34,485 nt of DNA from NCBI GenBank assembly GCA_016180195.1, contig JACPBS010000013.1:1-34485 (forward strand), given 5' to 3'. This DNA is from Candidatus Woesearchaeota archaeon. Its GTDB lineage: Archaea > Nanobdellota > Nanobdellia > Woesearchaeales > UBA10216. Below are positions 6,751-14,924 of this stretch, piece after piece. The number at the start of each line of letters is the position of its first letter. Position 1 is the stretch's first letter. Both the position numbers and the translations under genes were made by a program. The notes beneath the pieces were generated by a model. That model saw only the letters and a program-made list of their open reading frames with translations, did not search any database and was not told where the DNA came from.

Positions 6751-7800
6751 TCATATGTAACCTTTTGCCTTCATAAGCTCAGCATTCAGTATGGCTGCCC
6801 CCGCAGCCCCTCTGATAGTGTTGTGCCCGAGAACCGAGAATTTGTAGTCAAGCACCCTGCATTTCCTTACCCTGCCGACTGTGCTTGCCATGCCTTTTTC
6901 GTTGTTCCTGTCCAGTTTTGGCTGCGGCCTGTCAGGCTCTTCCCTATAGATTATTGGCCTGCTTGGGCTGCTCGGCAGGTTTAGCTCCTTTAGCGGGTTG
7001 AATGACTCGAATGCCTTCACAATGTCTTTTTCTGTTGCTGTTCTTTCCAGCTTGACTGACACTGATTCCAAGTGCCCGTCACTCACGTTTACCCGGTTGC
7101 AGCTTGCGCTTACATTCATTAGGGCATTATCTGCCTTTCCATTTTTCATTTTTCCAAGCAGCTTCAGTGTTTCGGCTTCTATTTTTTCCTCCTCTCCCCC
7201 TATGTATGGGACTACATTGTCAAGTATGTCGAGGCTTGCAACCCCTGGGTATCCTGCTCCGCTCAATGCCTGCATGGTTGTCACCATTACTTTTTCGATC
7301 CCGAATGCGTCCTGGATAGGCTTGAGTGCCAATACCATGTGTATCGTTGAGCAATTGGGGTTTGTTATTATGAATCCTTTCCAGTTTCTGTTCTTCTTTT
7401 GTTTTTCCACCAGCCGAAGATGGTCGGCGTTGACTTCCGGTACCAGCAATGGCACGTCAGGCTCCATCCGATGGTTTCTTGAGTTGCTTGATACTATATA
7501 TCCTTTTTTTGCGAATGCCTGCTCTATCTCCCCAGCTACATTTGCGTCGAGCGCTGAAAAGACTATCTGGCAGTCGAGGTTTGGGAGGCATTCCTTTACC
7601 TTCATTTTTCTTGCATATTCGGGGATGTCTGCGGTGAGCTTCCATCTTCCCTTTACAGCTTCCTGGTATGTTTTTCCTGCTGAATTTTCGGATGCTGCGA
7701 GCTCGCTTAACTCGAACCACGGGTGGCTTTCAAGGAGTTGCACAAACCTCTGGCCTACCATTCCTGTTGCACCCGCTATGCCAACCTTGATCTTAGCCAT
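6751..7800 (-). CDS. asd: Aspartate-semialdehyde dehydrogenase
   Basis: Reduces aspartyl-phosphate to aspartate semialdehyde with NADPH, the second step of the aspartate pathway. The 349-residue protein has the N-terminal nucleotide-binding motif GIAGATGMVGQRF, the catalytic cysteine in TNPNCST (Cys150), QALSGAGYPG, and a C-terminal GHNTIRGAAGAA typical of the archaeal/fungal branch. It overlaps the 3' end of dapB by 8 bases and is part of the lysC-dapA-dapB-asd run. Its product could also feed threonine and methionine, but no such genes are in the window. Confidence 0.97.
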   Translation of the reverse strand: MAKIKVGIAGATGMVGQRFVQLLESHPWFELSELAASENSAGKTYQEAVKGRWKLTADIPEYARKMKVKECLPNLDCQIVFSALDANVAGEIEQAFAKKGYIVSSNSRNHRMEPDVPLLVPEVNADHLRLVEKQKKNRNWKGFIITNPNCSTIHMVLALKPIQDAFGIEKVMVTTMQALSGAGYPGVASLDILDNVVPYIGGEEEKIEAETLKLLGKMKNGKADNALMNVSASCNRVNVSDGHLESVSVKLERTATEKDIVKAFESFNPLKELNLPSSPSRPIIYREEPDRPQPKLDRNNEKGMASTVGRVRKCRVLDYKFSVLGHNTIRGAAGAAILNAELMKAKGYI

Positions 7801-8545
7801 CTTTTTTCCCCCAGTAGTCTTTCATTAAGTCTTCCATTGTGTAGAACCCTTTTTTTCCGTTTATCCATTCGGCGGCCATTACTGCTCCCATTGCAAATCC
7901 GCTTCTGTTTCTTGCAGTGTGCTTTATCTCTATTGTGTCTGCTTCCGAATCGAACCCGACAACGTGTGTTCCCGGTATCGAGCCTGCCCTTATGCTTGCG
8001 AAATGCAGATCTTCCGGGCTTATTTTCCCCCTGTCGTAGACCGCTTTTTTCTTCCGGTTGATGTTCTTTAGCAGGAGTTCTGCTGTGGTCTTTGCGGTCC
8101 CTGAGGGGCTGTCCATTTTCTGGCTGTGGTGCAGCTCATAGCCGTAAACATCATAGTTTTCTGCGTTGTTGAAGAGCCTTGCTGCTTCTTCTATTATCCT
8201 GAAGTAAAGGTTCACGCCTATTGAGAAGTTTGTGCTGCATATGATTCCGGTTCCTGATTTCCTGATTATCTCTTTTGCTTCTGCCGTTTGATCATACCAT
8301 CCTGTTGTGGCCATTACCATGTTCTTTTTGAGGGCAGCTACCTTTCTTATGTTTTCCAGTGCGGATTTTGGCTTTGTGAAATCAATGGCCACATCCGCCC
8401 CTTTTAGCGACGTGCTGCTTATCTCAGTATGCCTGTTTTCACCAGGAATCTTGTCTATAATTGATGCTATCTCTATACCCCTGGTTCTTGCAGCTTTTTC
8501 AACCTCCTTGCCCATCTTTCCATACCCTATTATGGCTATCTTCAT
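7793..8545 (-). CDS. dapB: 4-hydroxy-tetrahydrodipicolinate reductase
   Basis: Reduces the DapA product to tetrahydrodipicolinate using NAD(P)H. The 250-residue protein has an N-terminal Rossmann motif IIGYGKMGKEV (5-15), the MATTGWYDQ segment at the domain boundary, CSTNFSIGVN, and the catalytic signature ELHHSQKMDSPSGTAKTTAE with His139/140 and Lys143. It overlaps dapA by 4 bases (ATGA) and asd by 8, so translation of the three genes is probably coupled. Confidence 0.97.
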   Translation of the reverse strand: MKIAIIGYGKMGKEVEKAARTRGIEIASIIDKIPGENRHTEISSTSLKGADVAIDFTKPKSALENIRKVAALKKNMVMATTGWYDQTAEAKEIIRKSGTGIICSTNFSIGVNLYFRIIEEAARLFNNAENYDVYGYELHHSQKMDSPSGTAKTTAELLLKNINRKKKAVYDRGKISPEDLHFASIRAGSIPGTHVVGFDSEADTIEIKHTARNRSGFAMGAVMAAEWINGKKGFYTMEDLMKDYWGKKDG

Positions 8546-9423
8546 CTTGTCTCCATGTATTTTTCAACAACTTTTCTCAGCTTTTCCTCGTTTTGCGGCA
8601 TCATTTTGCATAACGGGAGCCTGCAGGGGCCGGATGGCATTCCTGCCATTGACATTGCTGTCTTTATTGGCATTGGATTTGTCTCTATGAATGCTGCCTT
8701 GAATATGGGCAGGAGCTCGAAATGCACCTGCCTGGCAGCCTCATAGTCTCCTTCAAGAGCCATTGCTGTCATCCGGGACACCTTGCTTGGCAGCAGGTTG
8801 CTTATTACGGATATTACCCCTCTTCCTCCAAGGCACATTAATGGGAGCGTGATATTGTCATCCCCGCTTAGCACCGTGAAATCCGCCGGCAGCTCGTTAA
8901 GCACGTCCATCATCTGCGACATGTTTCCCGATGCCTCTTTGACTGCTATTATGTTCTTGTGCTCGGCGATCCTTTTCAGTGTCGGGGTCTCTATGTTCAC
9001 CCCTGTCCTTCCCATTATGTTGTAGACAATTACGGGCATGTTTGCTGCTGTTGCTGCTGTTATGAAGTGCTGGTAAAGGCCCTCCTGTGTCGGCTTGTTG
9101 TAGTATGGGGATACTATCAGGGCTGCATCCGCTCCCAGTATCTTTGCCTGCTTGGTGTATTTTATTGTTTTTTCAGTGCTGTTCGTGCCTGTTCCCACTA
9201 TGACTGGAACTTGCCCGTTGCAGGCTTCAACCACTGTCTTTATTATGCGGTCCCTTTCATCATCGTGTATCGTCGGGCTTTCCCCGGTTGTGCCGAGTGG
9301 CACGAGCCCGGATATTCCGTTTTTTATCTGGAACTCCGTGTTTTTGGCCAGCCCTTCATAGTCAACAGAGCCGTCCTCGTTCATTGGAGTTATCATCGCA
9401 GTTATGCATCCGTGGAATTTCAT
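8542..9423 (-). CDS. dapA: 4-hydroxy-tetrahydrodipicolinate synthase
   Basis: Condenses pyruvate with aspartate semialdehyde, the committed step to lysine. The 293-residue TIM barrel has the GTTGESPT loop (44-51), the catalytic tyrosine in VYNIMGRTG (Tyr134), the Schiff-base lysine in VKEASGN (Lys162), and GDDN followed by GGRGVISV near the C-terminal side of the barrel. It is full length. It starts 3 bases after lysC and overlaps dapB by 4 bases. Confidence 0.97.
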   Translation of the reverse strand: MKFHGCITAMITPMNEDGSVDYEGLAKNTEFQIKNGISGLVPLGTTGESPTIHDDERDRIIKTVVEACNGQVPVIVGTGTNSTEKTIKYTKQAKILGADAALIVSPYYNKPTQEGLYQHFITAATAANMPVIVYNIMGRTGVNIETPTLKRIAEHKNIIAVKEASGNMSQMMDVLNELPADFTVLSGDDNITLPLMCLGGRGVISVISNLLPSKVSRMTAMALEGDYEAARQVHFELLPIFKAAFIETNPMPIKTAMSMAGMPSGPCRLPLCKMMPQNEEKLRKVVEKYMETR

Positions 9424-9426
9424 TGT

Positions 9427-10731
9427 TTAGCCCCCGAAAAATGTTTTGTGTATCTCCCTCACCGCGGTGTCAGAGTCTTCCTCCGATAAGACCATGCCTA
9501 TGTTTATCTCAGATGCTCCCTGGGATATCATCTCGATGTTTATTCCCTTGCTTCCCAGGGCGCTGAATATCTTGCCGCTTATGCCCGGAGTCCTTTTTAT
9601 CGCCCTGCCTACAACGCTTATTGATGCCTTGTCGCCCTCTACCCTTATGTCAGCGATTTTTTCCAGCTCGCCTATTACATTGTCCAGGTTGTTGTTTGAT
9701 TTTCTGTCCACGGTAACAGACACGTTCACTTCGGATGTGGAGATCATGTCGACTGAAACCTTTTGCTCGTCGAATATTTTAAATATTTTGTGCAGGAACC
9801 CGTGCATCATGAACATCCTTTCAGAATTTATGTTTATTATCGAAAGCTTCTTTTTGTAGGCTATTGATGTTATCTCTTCTGCCCCGTTTTCCACGTTCAT
9901 TGATATCCTGGTTCCCTTTCCGTCAGGATTGTAGGTGTTAAGCACCTTTACCGGGATGTTTTTCTTCATCACAGGGAATATTGTCTTCGGATGTAGAATC
10001 TTGGCGCCCAGGTATGCAAGCTCGGATGCTTCGCTGAATGAAATCAAGTCTATTGTCCTTGCATTCTTAACAATTCTCGGGTCAGCGGTCATTACTCCGT
10101 CGGCATCTGTCCATATCTGCACCTCTTCTGCGTTTACTGCCGCCCCTATTATTGAGGCGCTGTAGTCGCTTCCCCCCCTTCCGAGTGTTGTTATTTCGCC
10201 TTTTTTGTTTTTTCCTATGAATCCGGTTATTATTGGAACCTGTCCTTTGGGCATCGCAGATATCTTTTCAGATATCAGTGTGTATGATTCATCCAGCACT
10301 TCTGCAGACCCGAAATTGCTGTTTGTTAGCATCCCCAGGTCGTATGCGTTGTAGCTTTTCGCATCTATTCCCTGTGTCCTGGCGTATTCCGACACTATTA
10401 TGGCTGAGATTCTTTCCCCGAGGGACATTATTGTGTCAAGTTCTTTTTTTGAGCCTTTGAATTTTGATGTTGTTTTCCTCATTTCCCCGATCTCCTTTTC
10501 CGCAGCGCTGCTTTCCAGGTTCAGCTCCCTGATGATATCTGAATGAATTTTTTCAATCTCCTCTGCGTTTTTTCCGCCATGTGCGGTATTGATGAGCAAG
10601 TCGGTTATTTTCGACACTGCCGAAACCACAACTATTGGCTGCCTTTCCAGGCTGCCTTTTATTATGCCGACTGTTTCCCTTACCATTTCAGCGCTTCCTA
10701 CAGAGGTCCCCCCGAACTTCATCACTATCAT
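9427..10731 (-). CDS. lysC: Aspartate kinase
   Basis: Phosphorylates aspartate, the entry step of the pathway. The 434-residue protein begins with the family signature VMKFGGTSVGS and has the catalytic-domain blocks GRGGSDYSA and WTDADGVMTADPR. It ends in two ACT domains (about 295-360 and 370-430: SISVVGRAIKRTPGISGKIF), the usual site of feedback inhibition by an amino acid. As first gene of the operon it is probably feedback-controlled, most likely by lysine given the company it keeps. The ATG at 10731 lies 20-30 bases from a TATA-like box; a second in-frame ATG three codons later is possible. Confidence 0.96.
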   Translation of the reverse strand: MIVMKFGGTSVGSAEMVRETVGIIKGSLERQPIVVVSAVSKITDLLINTAHGGKNAEEIEKIHSDIIRELNLESSAAEKEIGEMRKTTSKFKGSKKELDTIMSLGERISAIIVSEYARTQGIDAKSYNAYDLGMLTNSNFGSAEVLDESYTLISEKISAMPKGQVPIITGFIGKNKKGEITTLGRGGSDYSASIIGAAVNAEEVQIWTDADGVMTADPRIVKNARTIDLISFSEASELAYLGAKILHPKTIFPVMKKNIPVKVLNTYNPDGKGTRISMNVENGAEEITSIAYKKKLSIININSERMFMMHGFLHKIFKIFDEQKVSVDMISTSEVNVSVTVDRKSNNNLDNVIGELEKIADIRVEGDKASISVVGRAIKRTPGISGKIFSALGSKGINIEMISQGASEINIGMVLSEEDSDTAVREIHKTFFGG

Positions 10732-10742
10732 TTTCCAAAAGT

Positions 10743-10764
10743 TTTAAATATTAATATAAAAACT
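10743..10764. promoter_or_regulatory. Overlapping divergent TATA elements of lysC operon and ACT regulator
   Basis: The A/T run between the divergent genes contains boxes usable on both strands: on the minus strand TTTTTATATTAATA about 20-32 bases before the lysC ATG, and on the plus strand AATATAAAAAC about 40-50 bases before the regulator ATG. Polymerase binding in the two directions may exclude each other. Confidence 0.45.
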
Positions 10765-10767
10765 TAA

Positions 10768-10783
10768 TGTTATCATGATAACA
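10768..10783. promoter_or_regulatory. Perfect 16-bp palindrome, candidate operator
   Basis: TGTTATCATGATAACA is identical to its own reverse complement. It lies between the divergent lysC operon and the HTH-ACT gene, next to the shared TATA region and over the likely plus-strand start point. Position and symmetry fit an operator for a dimeric regulator, most simply the HTH-ACT protein encoded 20 bases away. Binding is inferred. Confidence 0.55.
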
Positions 10784-10802
10784 ATATGAAGGGTTTTTTG
10801 TT

Positions 10803-11471
10803 ATGGTGACTGTTTCGCATATTGTTAAACGGATGGTGAATGAGCGCCCCATGCTCCAGGAAGCCTTAAGGCAGGGGATTGTTAATTACGCTTCCCTTGC
10901 GGAAAAGATCAGGAAAAAGGTTGAATCCGAATTTGGCGGGGATGTGAATGAATCTGCGATTGTCATGGCATTGAGGAGGTATGTTGAGGATCTTGAGGAT
11001 GTTCCGGTGCACGGTATCTCATTATTCTTTGAGTCGGGCATTGTCATGAAGTCCGGAATCGTTGACATATCTGTTGCGAAATCAGCAACGCTTGCCGCAA
11101 ATCTTGCAAGACTGTACGGGGCCGTGGATTTCAGGAAGGGTGATATACTGAACCTGATTCATGGGAATAATGAGGTGAGCATCATCACTAATGAAAGGAG
11201 CATTGCCAAGGTCCTCAGGATTCTCCACGGGGAAAATATCCTGATGAAGGAGAGGGGCCTTGTTTCAGTAACATTATCCATCTCCAAGGAGCATCTTTAC
11301 GCTCCAGGGGTTATTTTTGAGGCAGTTAGGAAGCTTGCCTGGGACAATGTCAACATTTTTGAGATAGTCTCCACGACGACAGAGTTGATTTTCATTGTTG
11401 GCGGGAAGGATGCAACAAGGGCGTATGGCTCACTACAGGAATTGGTTTCTTCTAGAAATGCGGATTCATAG
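10803..11471 (+). CDS. HTH-ACT transcriptional regulator, likely of lysine operon
   Basis: A 222-residue protein with an N-terminal helical DNA-binding-type domain (about 1-65: MVTVSHIVKRMVNERPMLQE, then NYASLAEKIRKKVES and NESAIVMALRRYVEDL) followed by two ACT-like domains. The first spans about 75-147. The second (152-215) includes LVSVTLSISKEHLYAPGVIF, then FEIVSTTTELIFIVG, and resembles the last ACT domain of the neighbouring aspartate kinase. ACT domains bind amino acids, so the design is that of an amino-acid-responsive repressor or activator. It is divergent from lysC and shares a promoter region with a perfect palindrome. Regulation of the lysine operon and of itself is a strong inference; the ligand is probably lysine or a pathway neighbour. 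A GTG start at 10806 is also possible. Confidence 0.8.
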   Translation: MVTVSHIVKRMVNERPMLQEALRQGIVNYASLAEKIRKKVESEFGGDVNESAIVMALRRYVEDLEDVPVHGISLFFESGIVMKSGIVDISVAKSATLAANLARLYGAVDFRKGDILNLIHGNNEVSIITNERSIAKVLRILHGENILMKERGLVSVTLSISKEHLYAPGVIFEAVRKLAWDNVNIFEIVSTTTELIFIVGGKDATRAYGSLQELVSSRNADS

Positions 11472-11796
11472 GGATGTAGGCTTCCTGGCAGACTTCCCTG
11501 AGTCCTTTCTTTTCCACCCCGATATCTCCTCTTTTAAGAAGGGTAATTCTGGCTGAAATAATGCCTATTGTATTTGCAATTATGTCATCAAGATCTGGTG
11601 AGCCAAAGTACCTGATGACCTGGTAGTGATCATTCCCCTCCTTTGCAAGCCCCCCGACGGTTACCGCAATGGCTGCATACATGAACGCTTTACCTCTGGG
11701 CATATGTTTTTGCCTTGCAAGGTATTCTGTTAGGCATATTGTTGCGCCGACACCATAAAGAAGATGATAAGGCGTTGTCTGGTCAATGGTCATCAT
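11452..11796 (-). CDS. Small membrane protein, DUF2279/VanZ-like pattern
   Basis: A 114-residue protein with likely membrane helices around residues 12-27 and 35-55. The arrangement of a histidine near the first helix (TPYHLLYGVGA), GLAKEGNDHYQ in the middle and DLDDIIANTIGI towards the end resembles small bacterial DUF2279/VanZ-like proteins, which carry KE...D and D..AN.. motifs. I offer that only as a pattern match. Possible starts are ATG 11796, ATG 11793 or GTG 11802, the last giving a GTGA overlap with the ZPR1 gene. The 3' end overlaps the convergent ACT regulator by 20 bases. Confidence 0.6.
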   Translation of the reverse strand: MMTIDQTTPYHLLYGVGATICLTEYLARQKHMPRGKAFMYAAIAVTVGGLAKEGNDHYQVIRYFGSPDLDDIIANTIGIISARITLLKRGDIGVEKKGLREVCQEAYIPMNPHF

Positions 11797-11798
11797 GC

Positions 11799-12341
11799 TC
11801 ACTTCTTTAGTCGCTCAATGTTTGCTTTTTCGCTGATTATCGCGCTGTTTCCGGTGGGGTCTTCTATGATCATCTTGAGCTTTTCCTGTCCCCATATTAC
11901 CCTGTTCAGCTTCTTGATGAGCGTCCTTGCCTTTTTCTCGGCATCATCATCTTCGCCGTCATCCTTTACTGACTCTAGCTGGTATTTTACCCTGTTAAGA
12001 ATACCTTCGATGTTTGTTACAAACCCTTGGGCAGCTATCCCTGGCTCTATTGTTGCCACGTGCGGTATCTTGATGGTTGCCTGGCTCGACTTGACCACCC
12101 TTATCTTCATGTCTTCCTCTGAGCTTATCTCAAATGTGTACTTTACAGGCTCCTTTTCTTCCATTGACTCGACATCTGCCTTGTGAAATTTGCATCCCGC
12201 GCATGTCATCGAGAAAAGGTATACTTTTCCAAAATAGGGGATTTCCTCTTCTCTTTCTGTGAGTATGAGCTTTTTCTCTTTGCATACCGGGCAGGGCTCA
12301 GCGTCTATTTCCCCTTCCTCCATGACATTTTCAGAACTCAT
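11799..12341 (-). CDS. ZPR1-type zinc-finger protein
   Basis: A 180-residue archaeal single-module ZPR1 protein: one C4 zinc finger (CPVC at 17-20, CAGC about 30 residues later) followed by the beta-rich domain with KSSQATIKIP and IEPGIAAQGFVTNIEGIL, the most conserved stretch of the family. Eukaryotic ZPR1 binds translation factor EF1A and aids its folding; a similar aEF1A-related chaperone role is plausible but not shown. A TATA-like CTTTTTATACC lies 19-29 bases before the ATG. It overlaps or abuts the small membrane-protein gene downstream. Confidence 0.92.
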   Translation of the reverse strand: MSSENVMEEGEIDAEPCPVCKEKKLILTEREEEIPYFGKVYLFSMTCAGCKFHKADVESMEEKEPVKYTFEISSEEDMKIRVVKSSQATIKIPHVATIEPGIAAQGFVTNIEGILNRVKYQLESVKDDGEDDDAEKKARTLIKKLNRVIWGQEKLKMIIEDPTGNSAIISEKANIERLKK

Positions 12342-12379
12342 TTTTTTTTATCAGGCTCATAGGTATAAAAAGGTTTTTG

Positions 12380-14443
12380 TCACCTTATGCGTGCGTTATC
12401 CCCCACGTCCGCTGTTATTTCTCCTTTTGGTGTTTTTAGTGGCATGTTGTTGAAAACTGCCTTTCTTCCTTTCGTTGTCAGCTTTACCTTCATAAAGTCC
12501 TCGAATGTTATCTCGTCTGAAGTCTGAACGTATCCCTCTATGCTCACGCTATCGCCTTCCGATGAATTGTGCGCATCAAGGACTTTTAGGTTATTGCCAT
12601 CATCTGCGGCCAGAAGCATGCCCTCGCTTTTCTCGCCTCGTATCACTGCAGGCTTGAGGTTGCATACCATCACTATCTTCTTTCCTTCCAGTTCCTCTTT
12701 TTTGTACGAGTTTCTCAGGCCTGCCACGATCTGCCTTTTCTCGTCGCCCAGGCTTACTTTCAATATGTAGAGCTTGTCAGCGTTTGGGTGCTCCTGAACT
12801 GATTCTATCCTGGCAACCCTCAGCATGATCGGAAATGTCTTTATCCTGAATATGTCACCCTCAATTCTGGAGAATATTATCCTCGCCTTGTTTATCCCGT
12901 GGTTTTCCAGATTGAAGCCTAGGTTGCTGAATGTCTGATTTTCAATGCCCAGCTGCTTTTGTATCTTTTCTGCATATTCTGGTACTATGGGTGCCAGGAG
13001 TATTGAGATGTTCTTGACTATGTTTGCTGCAGTTGCAACTGTCGTTTCGCATTTTTTCCTGTCCTTTTTTATTGTGTGCCATGGCTGGCTTTCCTGGAAG
13101 TATTGGTTTCCGATTGAGCTTATCTCAAGTATGCTTTTCACTGCTTCCCTGAAGTTTGAGTTTGAGTAGTGTTCTTTCGCCTCTTCTATCTTCTCCTCGA
13201 CTTTTTTTATCGTTCCCTCGCTCTTCCTCACTGTTCCTATTTTCGAGTCTAGGTTGTTGTTGCAGAAGCTCAATACCCTGTATGAGAAGTTGGCGATGTT
13301 GTCTACCAGTTCTGAGTTTACCTTGTTCTTGAAGTCGTCAAAATCCAGGTTGATGTCTTCCATGTTCTGTCCGAGGTTTGATGCATAGTAAAACCTTAGA
13401 AGCTCCGGGTCCTGCTGGTCCAGGTATTCCCTTGCTGTTATGAATGTGCCCCTGCTTTTTGACATCTTTTCGCCGTTTACCGTTAGGAAGCCGTGTACTT
13501 TTATCTTGTCAGGCAAGTTGAAGCCTGTTCCCATGAGCATCGCTGGCCAGAATAGGAAATGGAAGTATATGATGTCCTTACCGATGAAGTGGACTATTTC
13601 TGTTTCCTTGTTTTTCCAGTATTCAAGGGCGTTCTTGGTGTGGTTATCGGTGCTTGCGATGTATCCTATGGGGGCATCCAGCCAAACATAATAGTATTTG
13701 TTCGTTTCCCCGGGTATCAGGAAGCCGAAATAGGGCCCGTCCCTTGTGATATCCCAGTCATCGAGGCCTTTTTTTATCCAGCCCATCACGAAGTTCCTTG
13801 CTTCTTCCTGCAGGTTCTTGTTTTCCCCGAGCCATTCCTCAAGATTTCTTGAGAATGCGCTTAGCTTGAAGAAATAGTGCAGCGAATTTTTTCTTATGGG
13901 TGCTTTTCCGCAGTTTGCGCAATATGGGTTTGCGAGTTCTGTGGTTTTGTAGGTCGAGTTGCATTTCTCGCACACGTCACCGTACTGGTCTTCCGCCCCG
14001 CATTTTGGGCATTTTCCCTTAACATACCTGTCCGGAAGGAACCTGCCGCAGTTTTCGCAGTATGTGAGCTCAACTATTCTTTGTGTTATGTGGCCTTTTT
14101 CCTTCAATGTGTTGAAGAAAAGGTCGCTGTAGTGCTTGTTTTCCGGGCTGTTCGTTGTGTAGTAATTGTCGAAAGATATTAGGAATTCCGAGAAGTCCTT
14201 TTTATGCTCCTTGGAGTACTTTGCAATCAGCTCTTCCGGCGACACCCCCTGCTTGGATGCGTTTATCTCTATTGGAGCGCCATGCGTGTCGTCAGCGCAG
14301 ATGAATATCGTTTTTTTCCCAATCAGCCTCAGAAACCTGACGTATATGTCTGCCTGTATGTACTCCACCATGTGTCCAAGGTGGATGGGGCCGTTCGCGT
14401 ATGGCAGGGCAGCTGTTACAAGAATCTTGTTTTTTTCAGTCAT
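12380..14443 (-). CDS. metG: Methionyl-tRNA synthetase with C-terminal tRNA-binding domain
   Basis: Class I aminoacyl-tRNA synthetase charging initiator and elongator tRNA-Met. The 687-residue protein has the HLGH motif (21-24), a double zinc knuckle (four CxxC pairs between 129 and 178), the catalytic KMSKS (326-330), a helical anticodon-binding domain, and a fused C-terminal EMAP/Trbp111-like OB domain (about 575-687: LRVARIESVQEHPNADKLYI and MVCNLKPAVIRGEKSEGMLL). In many archaea that OB domain is a separate gene; here it is fused. A TATA-like CTTTAAATATAAACC lies 20-30 bases before the ATG. Confidence 0.97.
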   Translation of the reverse strand: MTEKNKILVTAALPYANGPIHLGHMVEYIQADIYVRFLRLIGKKTIFICADDTHGAPIEINASKQGVSPEELIAKYSKEHKKDFSEFLISFDNYYTTNSPENKHYSDLFFNTLKEKGHITQRIVELTYCENCGRFLPDRYVKGKCPKCGAEDQYGDVCEKCNSTYKTTELANPYCANCGKAPIRKNSLHYFFKLSAFSRNLEEWLGENKNLQEEARNFVMGWIKKGLDDWDITRDGPYFGFLIPGETNKYYYVWLDAPIGYIASTDNHTKNALEYWKNKETEIVHFIGKDIIYFHFLFWPAMLMGTGFNLPDKIKVHGFLTVNGEKMSKSRGTFITAREYLDQQDPELLRFYYASNLGQNMEDINLDFDDFKNKVNSELVDNIANFSYRVLSFCNNNLDSKIGTVRKSEGTIKKVEEKIEEAKEHYSNSNFREAVKSILEISSIGNQYFQESQPWHTIKKDRKKCETTVATAANIVKNISILLAPIVPEYAEKIQKQLGIENQTFSNLGFNLENHGINKARIIFSRIEGDIFRIKTFPIMLRVARIESVQEHPNADKLYILKVSLGDEKRQIVAGLRNSYKKEELEGKKIVMVCNLKPAVIRGEKSEGMLLAADDGNNLKVLDAHNSSEGDSVSIEGYVQTSDEITFEDFMKVKLTTKGRKAVFNNMPLKTPKGEITADVGDNARIR

Positions 14444-14479
14444 CAGCAGCTAGAATTTAGGTTTATATTTAAAGCTTTT

Positions 14480-14902
14480 TTAAAGATCCGCATCCCCGGA
14501 ATCCTTGTTCTTCTTGTCCTTCATCTTCTTTGTTATGTCAATGTTTGCCTTGCACTTGTCACACTGGAATCTTAGGGTTTCCGTGCCCTCTATCTTCTTC
14601 CTTTTGAATGGGATCTCTTTTTCCCCTGAGAATTTGCATCCGGGGCATGTGTATTCTATGCTTGCAGTTAAAGATTCCTCATATTCCTTCTTTTCGACTG
14701 TGTTGCCGCAGTTCGGGCATTTGTATTCCTTTGCCCTTATCATGACCTTTCCTTTCTTGTCCTTTGGCTTTCCCATCGGGCTTTTCTTGCACTGTGGGCA
14801 TGGCTGCCTGAACACCCATGCCATTGCAAAGCCGCTTTCGCCTATGGATCTCTGGGTGAAGTACACGCACTCGTCCATGCTCTCGGGCTTCTTTAGTGCC
14901 AT
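14480..14902 (-). CDS. Multi-zinc-ribbon protein
   Basis: A 140-residue archaeal protein with four CxxC pairs: CPQC (35-38), CPNC, CPGC and CDKC, enough for two zinc ribbons. The N-terminal block DECVYFTQRSIGESGFAMAW looks like a family signature. The C-terminus is strongly basic (KKMKDKKNKDSGDAD). Probably nucleic-acid or ribosome associated, but I cannot name a function. A TATA-like ATTTAAATAG overlaps the end of the upstream ald gene, about 25 bases before the ATG, so it has its own promoter. Confidence 0.78.
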   Translation of the reverse strand: MALKKPESMDECVYFTQRSIGESGFAMAWVFRQPCPQCKKSPMGKPKDKKGKVMIRAKEYKCPNCGNTVEKKEYEESLTASIEYTCPGCKFSGEKEIPFKRKKIEGTETLRFQCDKCKANIDITKKMKDKKNKDSGDADL

Positions 14903-14924
14903 TGCTTTTTCTTCTTCAGTGCAA

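Noticed and set aside
6998-7828. 276-codon open frame antisense to asd
   Set aside because: Serine/phenylalanine-rich shadow of a confidently identified gene, no start signals.
8959-9489. 176-codon open frame antisense to dapA and lysC
   Set aside because: Cysteine- and tyrosine-rich composition unlike real proteins of the window, overlaps two certain genes.
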